From an uncultured Opitutaceae bacterium (GTDB taxonomy: Bacteria > Verrucomicrobiota > Verrucomicrobiia > Opitutales > Opitutaceae): 62,606 nucleotides of DNA. The first letter of the stretch is position 1. Every line of letters begins with the position of its first letter. The translations under genes were made by a program, and so were the position numbers. Shown in pieces: positions 27,370 to 35,954 of this stretch. The notes beneath the pieces were generated by a model. That model was not told where the DNA came from. It saw only the letters and a program-made list of their open reading frames with translations, and did not search any database. The stretch covers positions 1-62,606 of the forward strand of contig CAIWXW010000114.1 of NCBI GenBank assembly GCA_903916755.1. Direction: 5' to 3'.

Positions 27370-28965
27370 TCAGCCGGAAGTCGGCTTCAATCGATCCGCC
27401 ACGGCCAGGGCCTCGCTGACGATCGAGGCCGGATAACCGCTGAGTGCGAGCAGCTTGATCGCGTTGCGCGAATGCGCCGGTCCCGGGCGGATCCGGTAGT
27501 CGAAGCCGTACTTTTCCGCCACGACCTGATCGCTAAAATGAAACATGTCGAACCGCGCTTTGAGCAGCTCCTGCAGCTCGGCATCGTGGGTGGTGACGAG
27601 CACCGTCTGGGAGCGGGCCAAATGGCCGAGCACGGCGACCGAACAGGCAATCCTCTCCTGGGTGTTGGTCCCGCGAAAGATCTCATCGAGCAGGAACACA
27701 AACCGCGCGTCCGGGCTGCTGTTCACGAACTCCAGGACCCGCTTTATTTCGGTGAAAAAGTAGCTTTCGCCTTCGGCCAGATCATCCTCCCGCCGGATGG
27801 AGGATCGCACCTTGGCCCGGGGAAAGACGGCCTCCCGGGCCAGGCAAAAATTGAGCGTTTGCCCCAGCAGCAGATTGATCCCGACCGCGCGAATGAAGGT
27901 CGTCTTGCCTGCCATGTTCGGACCGGCGATGGCCGCCGATCTCCCTTCGAGTTGAACGGAGTTGGGGACCGCTCCCGGAATTGACGGATGGATGAGGTCG
28001 ACCACCCGCAACGAGTGATCTTCGGCAAAGGTGGGGATGCAGCAGACGGCCTGCGACTCGAGAAACGAGGCCACGGCGATGGCGACATCGAGCGCCCCGA
28101 TCGACTCGAAGATGCGGCCGAGCGGGCCTCGCTCCTCCTCCAGCGCCCGGCGGGATCGCAGAAAGACCACGACATCCAGCAAGAAAAACATGTTCAGATA
28201 CAGAAACGCCCCCTGCATCAGTTCCGGCATCGAGGTGCGATCGATCACCAGCCACCCCATGCCTCGCTGCACCCGCTTCCGGGCCGGCGTTTCCTTCCGC
28301 AATATCCTCAGTTCCGGCAATTGATGCGGATCGGCGCTTTTGCTCAGGGCCGCTGCCACGCCGAGCATGACGTCGATCTGCGCAAAGCCGGCGAAGTAAC
28401 GGGCAATCTTCTGCCCGTAGGTAAGATAGACAACCGTGTTGACGAGGACCGCGAGGATCACCGCCAGGAACAGCGCCTTTATCCAGAGCATTCCAATCAG
28501 GCAGGCCAGGGGTATTGCCCCTAAAATATAGAAAATCCAGGACAACGGCGGCACTACCGGAGAGCGCCCGACCAGGAAGGGCCCCAGAAATTGGGCTCCC
28601 GGCTGGTCCAGCCGGCTCAATTGCAGCTGGATTTCCTCGCGGCTCTTCGCGTCCTGCCGAAAGGCCGCATATTGCCGCGCCCGCTCCGACAAGGTCACCG
28701 GATCGACCTCCTCCCGGCGCATCCTCGCATAGAGCATCTGCCGGCCGGGCATGCTGGTGGTCCGATCGATGGCGGCGAACACCTGGTCCATGCCCAGGTC
28801 CTGCCAGGTTTGCTCGTCGACCGATTGGCTCCTTCCGGCCACGAACTCTTCGTAGAGTGCGATTGTCGCCATGTCCCGCTCCCGCGCCACGTCGCGCCCC
28901 CAGGCCTGGCGCAAACTCTCGATCGTCGGCCGGGAGCTCTTCATTCGCGGCTGGGTATGAATCAT
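27370..28965 (-). CDS. Membrane-anchored MutS-like ATPase
   Basis: A 531-residue protein with a C-terminal MutS-type ABC ATPase: Walker A IAGPNMAGKTTFIRA at about 338-352, the DDLAEGESYFFTEI signature region, Walker B FVFLLDEIFRGTNTQER, and VTTHD. The MutS mismatch-recognition and connector domains are missing. Instead there are two adjacent hydrophobic stretches around residues 140-187 (SWIFYILGAIPLACLIGML and ALFLAVILAVLVNTVVYL), and a third weaker one near 255-275, so the protein is likely membrane-bound. Related short MutS-like proteins with membrane helices exist in Bacteroidetes and Verrucomicrobia without known function. It lies 74 bp upstream of the exonuclease-ligase on the same strand. 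Confidence 0.82.
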   Translation of the reverse strand: MIHTQPRMKSSRPTIESLRQAWGRDVARERDMATIALYEEFVAGRSQSVDEQTWQDLGMDQVFAAIDRTTSMPGRQMLYARMRREEVDPVTLSERARQYAAFRQDAKSREEIQLQLSRLDQPGAQFLGPFLVGRSPVVPPLSWIFYILGAIPLACLIGMLWIKALFLAVILAVLVNTVVYLTYGQKIARYFAGFAQIDVMLGVAAALSKSADPHQLPELRILRKETPARKRVQRGMGWLVIDRTSMPELMQGAFLYLNMFFLLDVVVFLRSRRALEEERGPLGRIFESIGALDVAIAVASFLESQAVCCIPTFAEDHSLRVVDLIHPSIPGAVPNSVQLEGRSAAIAGPNMAGKTTFIRAVGINLLLGQTLNFCLAREAVFPRAKVRSSIRREDDLAEGESYFFTEIKRVLEFVNSSPDARFVFLLDEIFRGTNTQERIACSVAVLGHLARSQTVLVTTHDAELQELLKARFDMFHFSDQVVAEKYGFDYRIRPGPAHSRNAIKLLALSGYPASIVSEALAVADRLKPTSG

Positions 28966-29078
28966 TTCCCCGGAGGGGCAATCAATTGCGCGCGGTCGGG
29001 GAGCCGAGAGGGATGCGCCGGAGCCACCGGTTATTCATTTGATTCCTCCCAATTATGGTTACGTTGCGAGTTTCGCCC

Positions 29079-31964
29079 ATGTCGGTCCCGCCCCCCATTC
29101 ACGTCAAAGGTGCGCGCGAGCACAACCTGAAGAACCTCGATATCCGTATCCCGCGGGGAAAGCTGGTTGTCATTACCGGACCGAGCGGCTCGGGCAAGTC
29201 CTCCCTGGCCTTCGATACCATCTACGCCGAGGGCTACCGCAAGTACGTGGAGAGCCTCTCGACCCAGGCGCGGACGCTCCTGGAGCAGCTCAAGCGGCCC
29301 GACGTCGACTTTATCCACGGGCTCTCCCCCGTCCTCGCGATCGAGCAGCGGGTCGGCGGCACCTCGCCCCGGACCACGATCGCCACCTCGACCGAGATCG
29401 CCGACTATGCCCGGCTGCTCTGGGCCCTGGCCGGCGAGCAGCGCTGCCCGAAGGATGGCGGCCGCGTGGTCCAGCGCTCGCTTGACGACAATGTCCAGCG
29501 CGTCCTGACCGAGTGCGCCGGCGAGCGCGTGGTCCTGCTGGCGCCCTTTCTGCGCGCCAAGCCCAGCGTCCTGCGGGACGAGCTGCCGCGGCTGCGCCAG
29601 CGGGGCTTCGAACGGGTGCGCATCGGCGGCGAAATCCGCGGGCTCGACGAGCTGAACCTGATTCCGACCGGCAGCGCCGAAGTGCCGGTCGATCTGGTGG
29701 TCGACCGGCTCGTGGCCCGCGCCGACCAGCGCTCGCGGCTCGCCGACTCGCTCGAACTCGCCTTCCGGGAGGGGCGCGATCGCGCGATCGTGCTGGCCCA
29801 AAAGACGGCCGAGGAGCCCTGGCGCGAGCTCGGGCTCAGCCAGTCGCTGGCCTGCGAGATCTGCGGCGACGTCTTCGAAAAGCTCACGCCCCGGCATTTC
29901 TCGTTCAACCACAGCGAGGGGGCGTGCCCGACCTGCGGCGGCCTGGGCCGGAAGATGCGCTTCGTGCCGGAGCTCATCATCCCCGATCCGGACAGGTCGG
30001 TGCGCGAGGGCGCGATCAAGCCCTGGCGGATCGGCGGAAAAAATCTCATCATCAAGCACAACCTCGTCATCAAGCAGCTGGCCGAGCAGCTGCCCTTCGA
30101 CGCCGACGTGCCCTGGAAGAAGCTGCCGGAAAAAGTCCGTGAAACGCTGATGCACGGGGCGGGGGACCGGCTCTTCGCCTTCAAGCTGCGCCGGATGCGC
30201 GAGGCGCGCCCGCAGCCCTACGGCGGCATCATCGCCGACCTGGAGGAGAGCTTCCGTTCCACCGACAGCGAGGGCTTCCAGGCCCGGCTGACAACCTACA
30301 TGGTCGCGGGCGAATGCCCGGAATGCCACGGTTCGCGGCTCAACGCCCGCAGCGCCGCCGTGCGGGTCGTCACGCCCGCCCGGCGGGAGATCACCTTCCC
30401 CCAATTCATGGCCCAGGATGTGGGAGTGGCCCATGGCCTCGCCCGCGAACTCGCGGCCGCCTACGGCGAGGGACACGCGCTCCTGGACGTCGTCAGCGGC
30501 ATCGAGCGCAGGCTCGGCTTCCTCTTCTCGACCGGCCTTGGCTACCTGACCCTCGACCGCGACTACGCGACCCTCTCGGGCGGGGAGGGCCAGCGGGTGC
30601 GGCTGGCGACCCAGCTCGGCATGGGCCTGATGGGCGTCATCTACGTCCTGGACGAACCCAGCATTGGGCTGCATCCCCACGACAACGAGCGGCTCTTGGA
30701 CCAGCTCCGCTCCCTGCGGGACCGCGGCAACACGGTCCTCGTGGTCGAGCACGACGAGGACACGATGCGGGCGGCCGACGAGATCATCGAACTCGGGCCC
30801 GAGGCCGGCACCGAGGGCGGGCAGCTGCTTTTCCAGGGGACGCCCGAGGCCTGCGCCGCCCAGCCGGCCCGCGTGTCCCGCACCGGCCCCTTCCTCGCCC
30901 GCACGATGGGGGTGGAGAAGGACGCGGCGACCAAGAAGCCCGACGGGGCCTACCTGACGGTGCGCGAGGCGCGGGAGCACAACCTGCGCGGCGTCGATGC
31001 CAAGTTTCCGCTGGGCCTGCTCACCTGCGTCACCGGCGTGTCGGGCTCGGGCAAGAGCACGCTGGTGAACGACGTCCTGGCCGCCGCCGCCGCCCGGCGG
31101 CTGAACGGGGCCAAGGCGCTGCCGGGCAGGCATCGCGCGATCGAGAATCTCGACAGCTTCAACAAGCTGGTCCAGGTCGACCAGGAGCCCATCGGCCGCA
31201 GCCCGCGTTCCAATCCGGCCACGTTTGTCGGCCTGCTCGATCTTCTGCGCGACCTCTTCGCCCAGGTGCCGCTGGCCAAGGTCCGCGGCTACAAGCCCAG
31301 CCGCTTTTCCTTCAATGTCCGCGGCGGCCGCTGCGAGCGCTGCCAGGGCGATGGCGTCATCAAGTTGGACATGCAGTTCATGGCCGACGCCTACGCGCCC
31401 TGTCCGAGCTGCGGCGGCCGGCGCTTCAACCGCGAGACCCTCGAGATCCTGTTCCACGGCAAGTCGATCGCGGACGTCCTGGCGATGACGGTGCGGGAGG
31501 CGATCGTTCTTTTCCGCCACATCCCCCGGGTCATCGACAAGCTCGGCACCCTCGAGGCCGTGGGTCTGGGCTACCTGGCGCTGGGCCAGTCCGCGACGAC
31601 GCTGTCGGGCGGCGAGGCCCAGCGGCTCAAGCTCTCGCTCGAGCTCAGCAAGCGCCAGCAGGGCGACACCCTCTACATCCTCGACGAACCCACCACCGGC
31701 CTGCACTGGGTCGATATCCAGCGCCTCATGGATCTGCTGTTCAAGCTCCGCGACGCGGGCAACACGATCATTGTGATCGAGCACAACCTCGACGTGATCA
31801 ACCTGGCGGACTGGATCATCGACCTGGGTCCCGGCGGCGGCACGGCGGGCGGCGAGATCGTCTATGCCGGGGGACGGAAGGGGATTGAGGCCGAGGCGCG
31901 GTCGCTGACCGGCCAGGCGCTGGCGCGTTGGAGCCGGGCGGCGGCTCCCCCGCCGAAGCGCTGA
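29079..31964 (+). CDS. uvrA: Excinuclease ABC subunit A (UvrA-type)
   Basis: A 961-residue damage-recognition ABC ATPase. Two ATPase halves are intact: Walker [10 protein letters not shown] (34-42) and GVSGSGKST, signatures [10 protein letters not shown] and [10 protein letters not shown], Walker [13 protein letters not shown] and [12 protein letters not shown]. Zinc modules CEIC...CPTC and CERC...CPSC are present. The UvrB-interacting region between the first Walker A and the first zinc module is retained ([14 protein letters not shown] onward). The segment after the first helix reads [13 protein letters not shown] where most UvrA have NPRSTVGTVTEI, so it may be a paralogue. The ATG at 29079 is preferred over a start at 29055. 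Divergent from the MutS-like gene. Confidence 0.9.
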   Translation: MSVPPPIHVKGAREHNLKNLDIRIPRGKLVVITGPSGSGKSSLAFDTIYAEGYRKYVESLSTQARTLLEQLKRPDVDFIHGLSPVLAIEQRVGGTSPRTTIATSTEIADYARLLWALAGEQRCPKDGGRVVQRSLDDNVQRVLTECAGERVVLLAPFLRAKPSVLRDELPRLRQRGFERVRIGGEIRGLDELNLIPTGSAEVPVDLVVDRLVARADQRSRLADSLELAFREGRDRAIVLAQKTAEEPWRELGLSQSLACEICGDVFEKLTPRHFSFNHSEGACPTCGGLGRKMRFVPELIIPDPDRSVREGAIKPWRIGGKNLIIKHNLVIKQLAEQLPFDADVPWKKLPEKVRETLMHGAGDRLFAFKLRRMREARPQPYGGIIADLEESFRSTDSEGFQARLTTYMVAGECPECHGSRLNARSAAVRVVTPARREITFPQFMAQDVGVAHGLARELAAAYGEGHALLDVVSGIERRLGFLFSTGLGYLTLDRDYATLSGGEGQRVRLATQLGMGLMGVIYVLDEPSIGLHPHDNERLLDQLRSLRDRGNTVLVVEHDEDTMRAADEIIELGPEAGTEGGQLLFQGTPEACAAQPARVSRTGPFLARTMGVEKDAATKKPDGAYLTVREAREHNLRGVDAKFPLGLLTCVTGVSGSGKSTLVNDVLAAAAARRLNGAKALPGRHRAIENLDSFNKLVQVDQEPIGRSPRSNPATFVGLLDLLRDLFAQVPLAKVRGYKPSRFSFNVRGGRCERCQGDGVIKLDMQFMADAYAPCPSCGGRRFNRETLEILFHGKSIADVLAMTVREAIVLFRHIPRVIDKLGTLEAVGLGYLALGQSATTLSGGEAQRLKLSLELSKRQQGDTLYILDEPTTGLHWVDIQRLMDLLFKLRDAGNTIIVIEHNLDVINLADWIIDLGPGGGTAGGEIVYAGGRKGIEAEARSLTGQALARWSRAAAPPPKR

Positions 31965-32044
31965 GGCGCCGGCAGGGGCCGCGCTCGCGGCGGCAATCCC
32001 GGGCCGCGTTTCGATGGTAGCCATTGGCCATTAGTCACTTGAAA

Positions 32045-32058
32045 AATGCCATGGCATT
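32045..32058. promoter_or_regulatory. 14-bp palindrome upstream of the small starch-binding-like gene
   Basis: AATGCCATGGCATT is a perfect dyad, directly after a -35-like TTGAAA (32039-32044), in the 186-bp gap between uvrA and the next gene. It lies about 90 bp before the ATG at 32151. A dimeric regulator site is possible, but no cognate regulator is encoded nearby. Confidence 0.35.
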
Positions 32059-32150
32059 CCTGTGACGGCTCCACCTCTCGCTTGCGGGTTGGCCCCGCAC
32101 TTGCTTTCCTCAGGCGCAACTCAAGCCGGGCAAACCCGCTCCTCCTCACC

Positions 32151-32540
32151 ATGAAAAGCACGAAGAAGACCGCGTCGCCCGCCCCAGCGACTTTCACCCC
32201 CACGCCCGGCCTCGCGCCCGAGGCCAAAATCACGCGCATTCCGCGCGCCAAGAAAGACAGCGCCGTCGCGGCCGCCGCCAAGCTGCCGGCGACCGTGATC
32301 ACCGCCACGATCGACGTGGGCTACGGCAACACCCTCTACCTCCGCGGCGACGGCCCGGGGCTCAGCTGGAACAAGGGTGTCGCGCTCACCTGCACGGCGG
32401 ACACCGTCTGGACGCTCACGATCGCCGGGGCGACCCGGCCGATCATCTGCAAGTTCCTGCTGAACGACACCACCTGGAGCCGCGGCGAGGACTATACGGT
32501 TCCGGCGGGCGCCGTGACCGAGCTGGTGCCCTCCTTTTAG
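32151..32540 (+). CDS. Small protein with a starch-binding-like (CBM20/48-type) domain
   Basis: A 129-residue protein, start ATG at 32151. The first ~55 residues are Lys/Ala/Pro-rich and look unstructured, with no signal peptide. Residues ~58-129 form a compact beta domain: TIDVGYGNTLYLRGDGPGLS, WNKGVAL, then CKFLLNDTTWSRGEDYTVPAG. This spacing of GN-LYLRG, W-KG and KFLLND-W is that of carbohydrate-binding immunoglobulin-like domains found with amylases and branching enzymes. No catalytic domain is attached. A cytosolic glycogen-binding or regulatory role is inference. Its stop overlaps the convergent acyltransferase stop by 4 bp. Confidence 0.7.
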   Translation: MKSTKKTASPAPATFTPTPGLAPEAKITRIPRAKKDSAVAAAAKLPATVITATIDVGYGNTLYLRGDGPGLSWNKGVALTCTADTVWTLTIAGATRPIICKFLLNDTTWSRGEDYTVPAGAVTELVPSF

Positions 32541-33190
32541 GCGCCGTCGGGATTCAGCTCTCGCAGGCGCGCGGCGATGGCCCGCGCGCTGGCGTCCCGA
32601 TCTTCGCCCGGAGGCGGATTGACCGGCACGCACCGCACCCGGACCCGGGAAAACGGCTTGGGCAGGTAAAATCGGTCCCAGCTGCGGAGCCGCCAGGCGG
32701 ACGCGAATTCGGCGCCGACCAGCAGGATCGGCGCGCGCGCCTGGCGGGTGACAATCAGGGCGCCCGGCTTGAAGTCATAGCAGGGTCCCCGCGGGCCGTC
32801 CGGCGTGATCCCGACGTCGTGGCCGTCGCGCAGGACACCCACCAGGGCCGTCGCCGCCTCGCGACCGCCCCGGCTGCTGGAGCCGCGAACCGCGCGCATC
32901 CCGACGAAGGAAAAGAAGGCCGCGAGCCAGGCGCCGTCGCGGCTGGCGCTCACCAGCCCGTAGACTGGCCGGCCGCCCCGGTAGCGCCGGTAGAATTCCG
33001 CAACGAGGAAGAGCCGGTTGTGCCAGAGCACGAAGGCCACGCCCTGGTCCTGCCGCTCGAATGTCGCGCGCTCCTCCGGCGGAATCTCGAAGCGCAGGGT
33101 GAGTCCCCACACCCGGACCAGCAGCCCCAGGGGCGCGAGCACCAGGCGGCGCCAGCCGGAGATGTGATAGGGCGACGGGGCGGAAGCCAT
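32537..33190 (-). CDS. Lysophospholipid acyltransferase-like protein (DUF374)
   Basis: A 217-residue protein of the LPLAT superfamily, DUF374 branch. The start is the ATG at 33190. Motif I is changed to LWHNRLF, with the catalytic-type His in FVLWHNRLFL, followed by LVSASRDGAWLA, and the second block GITPDGPRGPCYDFKPG, typical of DUF374. The N-terminal helix RRLVLAPLGLLVRVWGLTL likely inserts into the inner leaflet. Family members are thought to acylate lipid A or related precursors, but the acceptor is not established. It stands alone between two convergent/divergent genes. Confidence 0.88.
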   Translation of the reverse strand: MASAPSPYHISGWRRLVLAPLGLLVRVWGLTLRFEIPPEERATFERQDQGVAFVLWHNRLFLVAEFYRRYRGGRPVYGLVSASRDGAWLAAFFSFVGMRAVRGSSSRGGREAATALVGVLRDGHDVGITPDGPRGPCYDFKPGALIVTRQARAPILLVGAEFASAWRLRSWDRFYLPKPFSRVRVRCVPVNPPPGEDRDASARAIAARLRELNPDGA

Positions 33191-33283
33191 GGAGCGGCGG
33201 ACGGTAGGGCAGAAGGCAAGGGGAGGAAAGCGGAGAATCAGTTCGTCTTGTGCTGGGCGGCGGACGGTTCCATTTCCTTGGGC

Positions 33284-33817
33284 GTGTCCGCATTTCCGCC
33301 CTGCCCGCACCTGCCGCCGCCCCGCGAGGGACTGGACTGGCGGCTGCTCGCGGCCCACCGGGACGCGCACCGCGGCGGCGAGTTCTACCTGGACTGCCTC
33401 GAGTATGGGCATTCGCTGTGGATTCGCGGCCACGCGGCGCGGGCCATCCTGTGCCTCGACCGGGCCTTCGGCGCCGAGCTGACGGGCGACGAGCCCGTGC
33501 TGGCGGCCTGGCCGATGCCCTACGCCGCGCTCGTCTGGTTGATCCGCTTCACGCCCGAAGGCGTATTCCTGGGCAATCCGCGCGTGCACTTCCAGCATTA
33601 CGCCGGCCGGATGAACGAGCCGCGCCGCGAGCAGCGGCGCTGGCGCGCCTGGGCCGGGTGGGCCCTGGCGCGCGCCGTCCGGCCGGACCTGCCGGGCGAC
33701 CCGCGGCACGCCGTGGCGGAGCCGTCGGGAGATTCGATTTTTCAGGAGCTCGAGCGCCACGCCTTTCCCGGCGAGGCCGCCCAGTGGCGCCGGATTCTGG
33801 ACGAGGCGGCGCCCTGA
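33284..33817 (+). CDS. Conserved hypothetical protein
   Basis: A soluble, Trp- and Arg-rich protein of about 177 residues that I cannot assign to a named family. There is no ATG before the conserved region; GTG at 33284 is my choice, with TTG at 33278 or 33248 as alternatives. Visible blocks are LDWRLLAAHRDAHRGGEFYL, WPMPYAALVWLIRF, NPRVHFQHYAGRMNEPRREQ and a C-terminal LDEAAP. No membrane helix or catalytic signature is obvious. It is 93 bp from the divergent acyltransferase and 77 bp before the symporter gene. Confidence 0.65.
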   Translation: MSAFPPCPHLPPPREGLDWRLLAAHRDAHRGGEFYLDCLEYGHSLWIRGHAARAILCLDRAFGAELTGDEPVLAAWPMPYAALVWLIRFTPEGVFLGNPRVHFQHYAGRMNEPRREQRRWRAWAGWALARAVRPDLPGDPRHAVAEPSGDSIFQELERHAFPGEAAQWRRILDEAAP

Positions 33818-33894
33818 ACCGGGTTTCTCCCGGAGGCTTCCGCGTGGTTTAGGGTTGAAATCCCCAGCGCCCCGCGAAAAGACAGTCTTACCCC

Positions 33895-35616
33895 ATGCCG
33901 CACCCCATTCAGCTCGGTGGCCTCGATTACGCGATCCTGCTCCTGTACTTCCTCTTCGTCCTCGGCATCGGCTGGGCCCTGAAGCGGCACGTGAAGGGCA
34001 GCTCCGACTTCTTCCTGTCCGGCCGCTCGATTCCGGTCTGGATCACCGGCCTCGCGTTTCTCTCCGCCAATCTCGGCGCCCAGGAGGTGATCGGGATGGG
34101 CGCCTCGGGCGCCCAGTACGGCATCATGACGAGCCACTTCTACTGGATCGGCGCGATCCCGGCCATGATCTTCCTCGGGATCTTCATGATGCCGTTCTAC
34201 TACGGCTCGAAGGCCCGCTCCGTCCCGGAATACCTCAAGCTCCGCTTCGATGAGAAGACTCGCGGGCTGAACGCCGTCTCCTTCGCGGTGATGACGATCT
34301 TCTCCTCCGGCATCTCGCTGTATGCCCTCGCTTCGCTCCTCGAGCTGCTCCTCGGCTGGAACTTCACCTTCAGCATCTGGATCTCCGCCACGATCGTCCT
34401 GGGCTACATCTGCCTGGGCGGGCTGACCTCCGCGATCTACAACGAGGTCCTCCAGTTTTTCATGATCGTCTTTGGCTTCGCACCCCTGGCCTGGCTCGGC
34501 CTGCGCGATGTCGGCGGCTGGGCCGGCCTGAAGGTCCGCCTGGCCGGGGTCGCGACCCAGCAGGGCTTCGCCGCCGGCACCTGGACGCAATCCTGGCGGC
34601 ACATGGGCTCACCCCACGACAATCCCCTGGGCGTTGAATGGTTCGGCCTGGCGATGGGCCTCGGATTCGTCCTCTCCTTCGGCTACTGGTGCACGGACTT
34701 CCTGGTGGTGCAGCGCGCCATGGCCGCCAACTCCATGTCGGCCGCCCGCCGGACCCCGATCATCGCGGCGTTCCCGAAGATGCTCTTCCCCTTCATCGTC
34801 ATCGTGCCCGGCATGGTGGCGGTGGCGCTCCTGCAGGACCACCACGGCGGCTTCACGCTGCCCCTGGCCGCGGACGGCACGCCGAACTACAACCTGGTGA
34901 CGCCGATGATGCTGGGCCACTACCTGCCGCCCGGGCTCCTCGGCCTGGGTTTCACGGCCCTGATGGCCTCCTTCATGTCGGGGATGGCCGGCAACGTCAC
35001 CGCCTTCAACACGGTGTGGACCTACGACATTTACCAGAGCTACTTCGCCCCGGCGAAGACGGATTCCCATTACCTCTTCATGGGCCGCCTCGCGACCATC
35101 TTTGGCGTCATCCTCAGCGTGGGCGTCGCCTACATGGCCGCGCAGTTCAACAACATCATGAACCTGCTGCAGCTGGTGTTCGCCTTCGTGAACGCCCCGC
35201 TGTTCGCCACCTTCCTCCTCGGCATGTTCTGGCGCCGGGCCAACGGCCACGGCGCCTTCTTCGGGCTGCTGGTCGGCACGATCGCCGCGGCCGCCCACCA
35301 CGGGCTCACGCTGCCGGTCGGATCGGCCGTCGGCATCATGAAAGGCGGCTGGCTCGGCGCGGTGGTCCACACCTATCCGAGCGCCATGGCGCAGAACTTC
35401 TGGACCGCGCTCTTCGCCTGGGGCGCCTGCATGGCGGTCACGATCGGCGTCTCGCTCGCGACCGGCCAGAACAAGTCCGACCAGCAGCTGGCCGGGCTGG
35501 TGTACTCCCTTACGCCCAAGCCGGCGGCGGAAAATGAGCCCTGGTACAAGAAGCCCGTCACCCTGGGCCTGATCGTCCTCGCCGCCACCCTGGTCCTGAA
35601 CCTCGTCTTCGCCTGA
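33895..35616 (+). CDS. Sodium:solute symporter (SSS family, SGLT-like)
   Basis: A 573-residue inner-membrane symporter with about 13-14 helices. The opening DYAILLLYFLFVLGIGWALK, the SSDFFLSGRSIPVW loop and the Na+-site region GFTALMASFMSGMAGNVTAFNTVWTYDIYQ mark the SSS family, sugar-transporting branch (vSGLT-like). The ATG at 33895 gives a normal length. Substrate is not deducible; a sugar is likely. A short gene for a two-helix protein follows 10 bp downstream and is probably co-transcribed. Confidence 0.9.
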   Translation: MPHPIQLGGLDYAILLLYFLFVLGIGWALKRHVKGSSDFFLSGRSIPVWITGLAFLSANLGAQEVIGMGASGAQYGIMTSHFYWIGAIPAMIFLGIFMMPFYYGSKARSVPEYLKLRFDEKTRGLNAVSFAVMTIFSSGISLYALASLLELLLGWNFTFSIWISATIVLGYICLGGLTSAIYNEVLQFFMIVFGFAPLAWLGLRDVGGWAGLKVRLAGVATQQGFAAGTWTQSWRHMGSPHDNPLGVEWFGLAMGLGFVLSFGYWCTDFLVVQRAMAANSMSAARRTPIIAAFPKMLFPFIVIVPGMVAVALLQDHHGGFTLPLAADGTPNYNLVTPMMLGHYLPPGLLGLGFTALMASFMSGMAGNVTAFNTVWTYDIYQSYFAPAKTDSHYLFMGRLATIFGVILSVGVAYMAAQFNNIMNLLQLVFAFVNAPLFATFLLGMFWRRANGHGAFFGLLVGTIAAAAHHGLTLPVGSAVGIMKGGWLGAVVHTYPSAMAQNFWTALFAWGACMAVTIGVSLATGQNKSDQQLAGLVYSLTPKPAAENEPWYKKPVTLGLIVLAATLVLNLVFA

Positions 35617-35626
35617 TCCCCCGACC

Positions 35627-35830
35627 ATGAACTTCGACCTCCGCCTGCCCCTCGGCCTCCTCTTCACGCTTTTCGGGGGCATGCTCGTGATCTACGGGCT
35701 GATCAGCGACCCCGCGATCTATGCCCGCTCGCTGGGCTATAACGTCAATCTGGGCTGGGGCGCGGTCATGCTGGCCTTCGGTTTGGTGATGCTGGCCCTC
35801 GCGCTGAGGGCCCGCCGGAACCGGCCCTAA
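35627..35830 (+). CDS. Small two-helix membrane protein next to the symporter
   Basis: A 67-residue protein with two hydrophobic helices (LGLLFTLFGGMLVIYGLI and GWGAVMLAFGLVMLALAL) joined by a loop SDPAIYARSLGYNVN, and a basic C terminus. It begins 10 bp after the symporter stop, so it is translated from the same message. I do not recognise a named family. A small accessory subunit of the symporter is a reasonable inference from position and size only. Confidence 0.7.
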   Translation: MNFDLRLPLGLLFTLFGGMLVIYGLISDPAIYARSLGYNVNLGWGAVMLAFGLVMLALALRARRNRP

Positions 35831-35917
35831 ACGGCCTGCCGGACCCGGGTTAGAAAATCTCTTGCCGAAAAGTCGCGTTCAGCCGAGACTGCCTTTGACC
35901 GCTACCAAGCAAACCAC

Positions 35918-35938
35918 GCGGGCATTACGCCCGCTTTT
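35918..35938 (+). terminator. Hairpin plus T-run between the symporter pair and the next gene
   Basis: GCGGGC-ATTAC-GCCCGC forms a 6-bp GC stem followed by TTTT. It could end the symporter transcript, but it lies only 16 bp before the ATG at 35955, so it may instead be a leader hairpin or attenuator of that gene. Confidence 0.55.
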
Positions 35939-35954
35939 CCGGGACTGAGACTAC

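Noticed and set aside
29031-32024. A 997-codon open frame on the minus strand across uvrA
   Set aside because: It is fully antisense to a convincing UvrA and has low-complexity, charged sequence without family motifs; long antisense frames are expected at this GC content.
32819-33283. Plus-strand upstream extension of the hypothetical protein at 33284
   Set aside because: It is antisense to the DUF374 acyltransferase and lacks conserved sequence.
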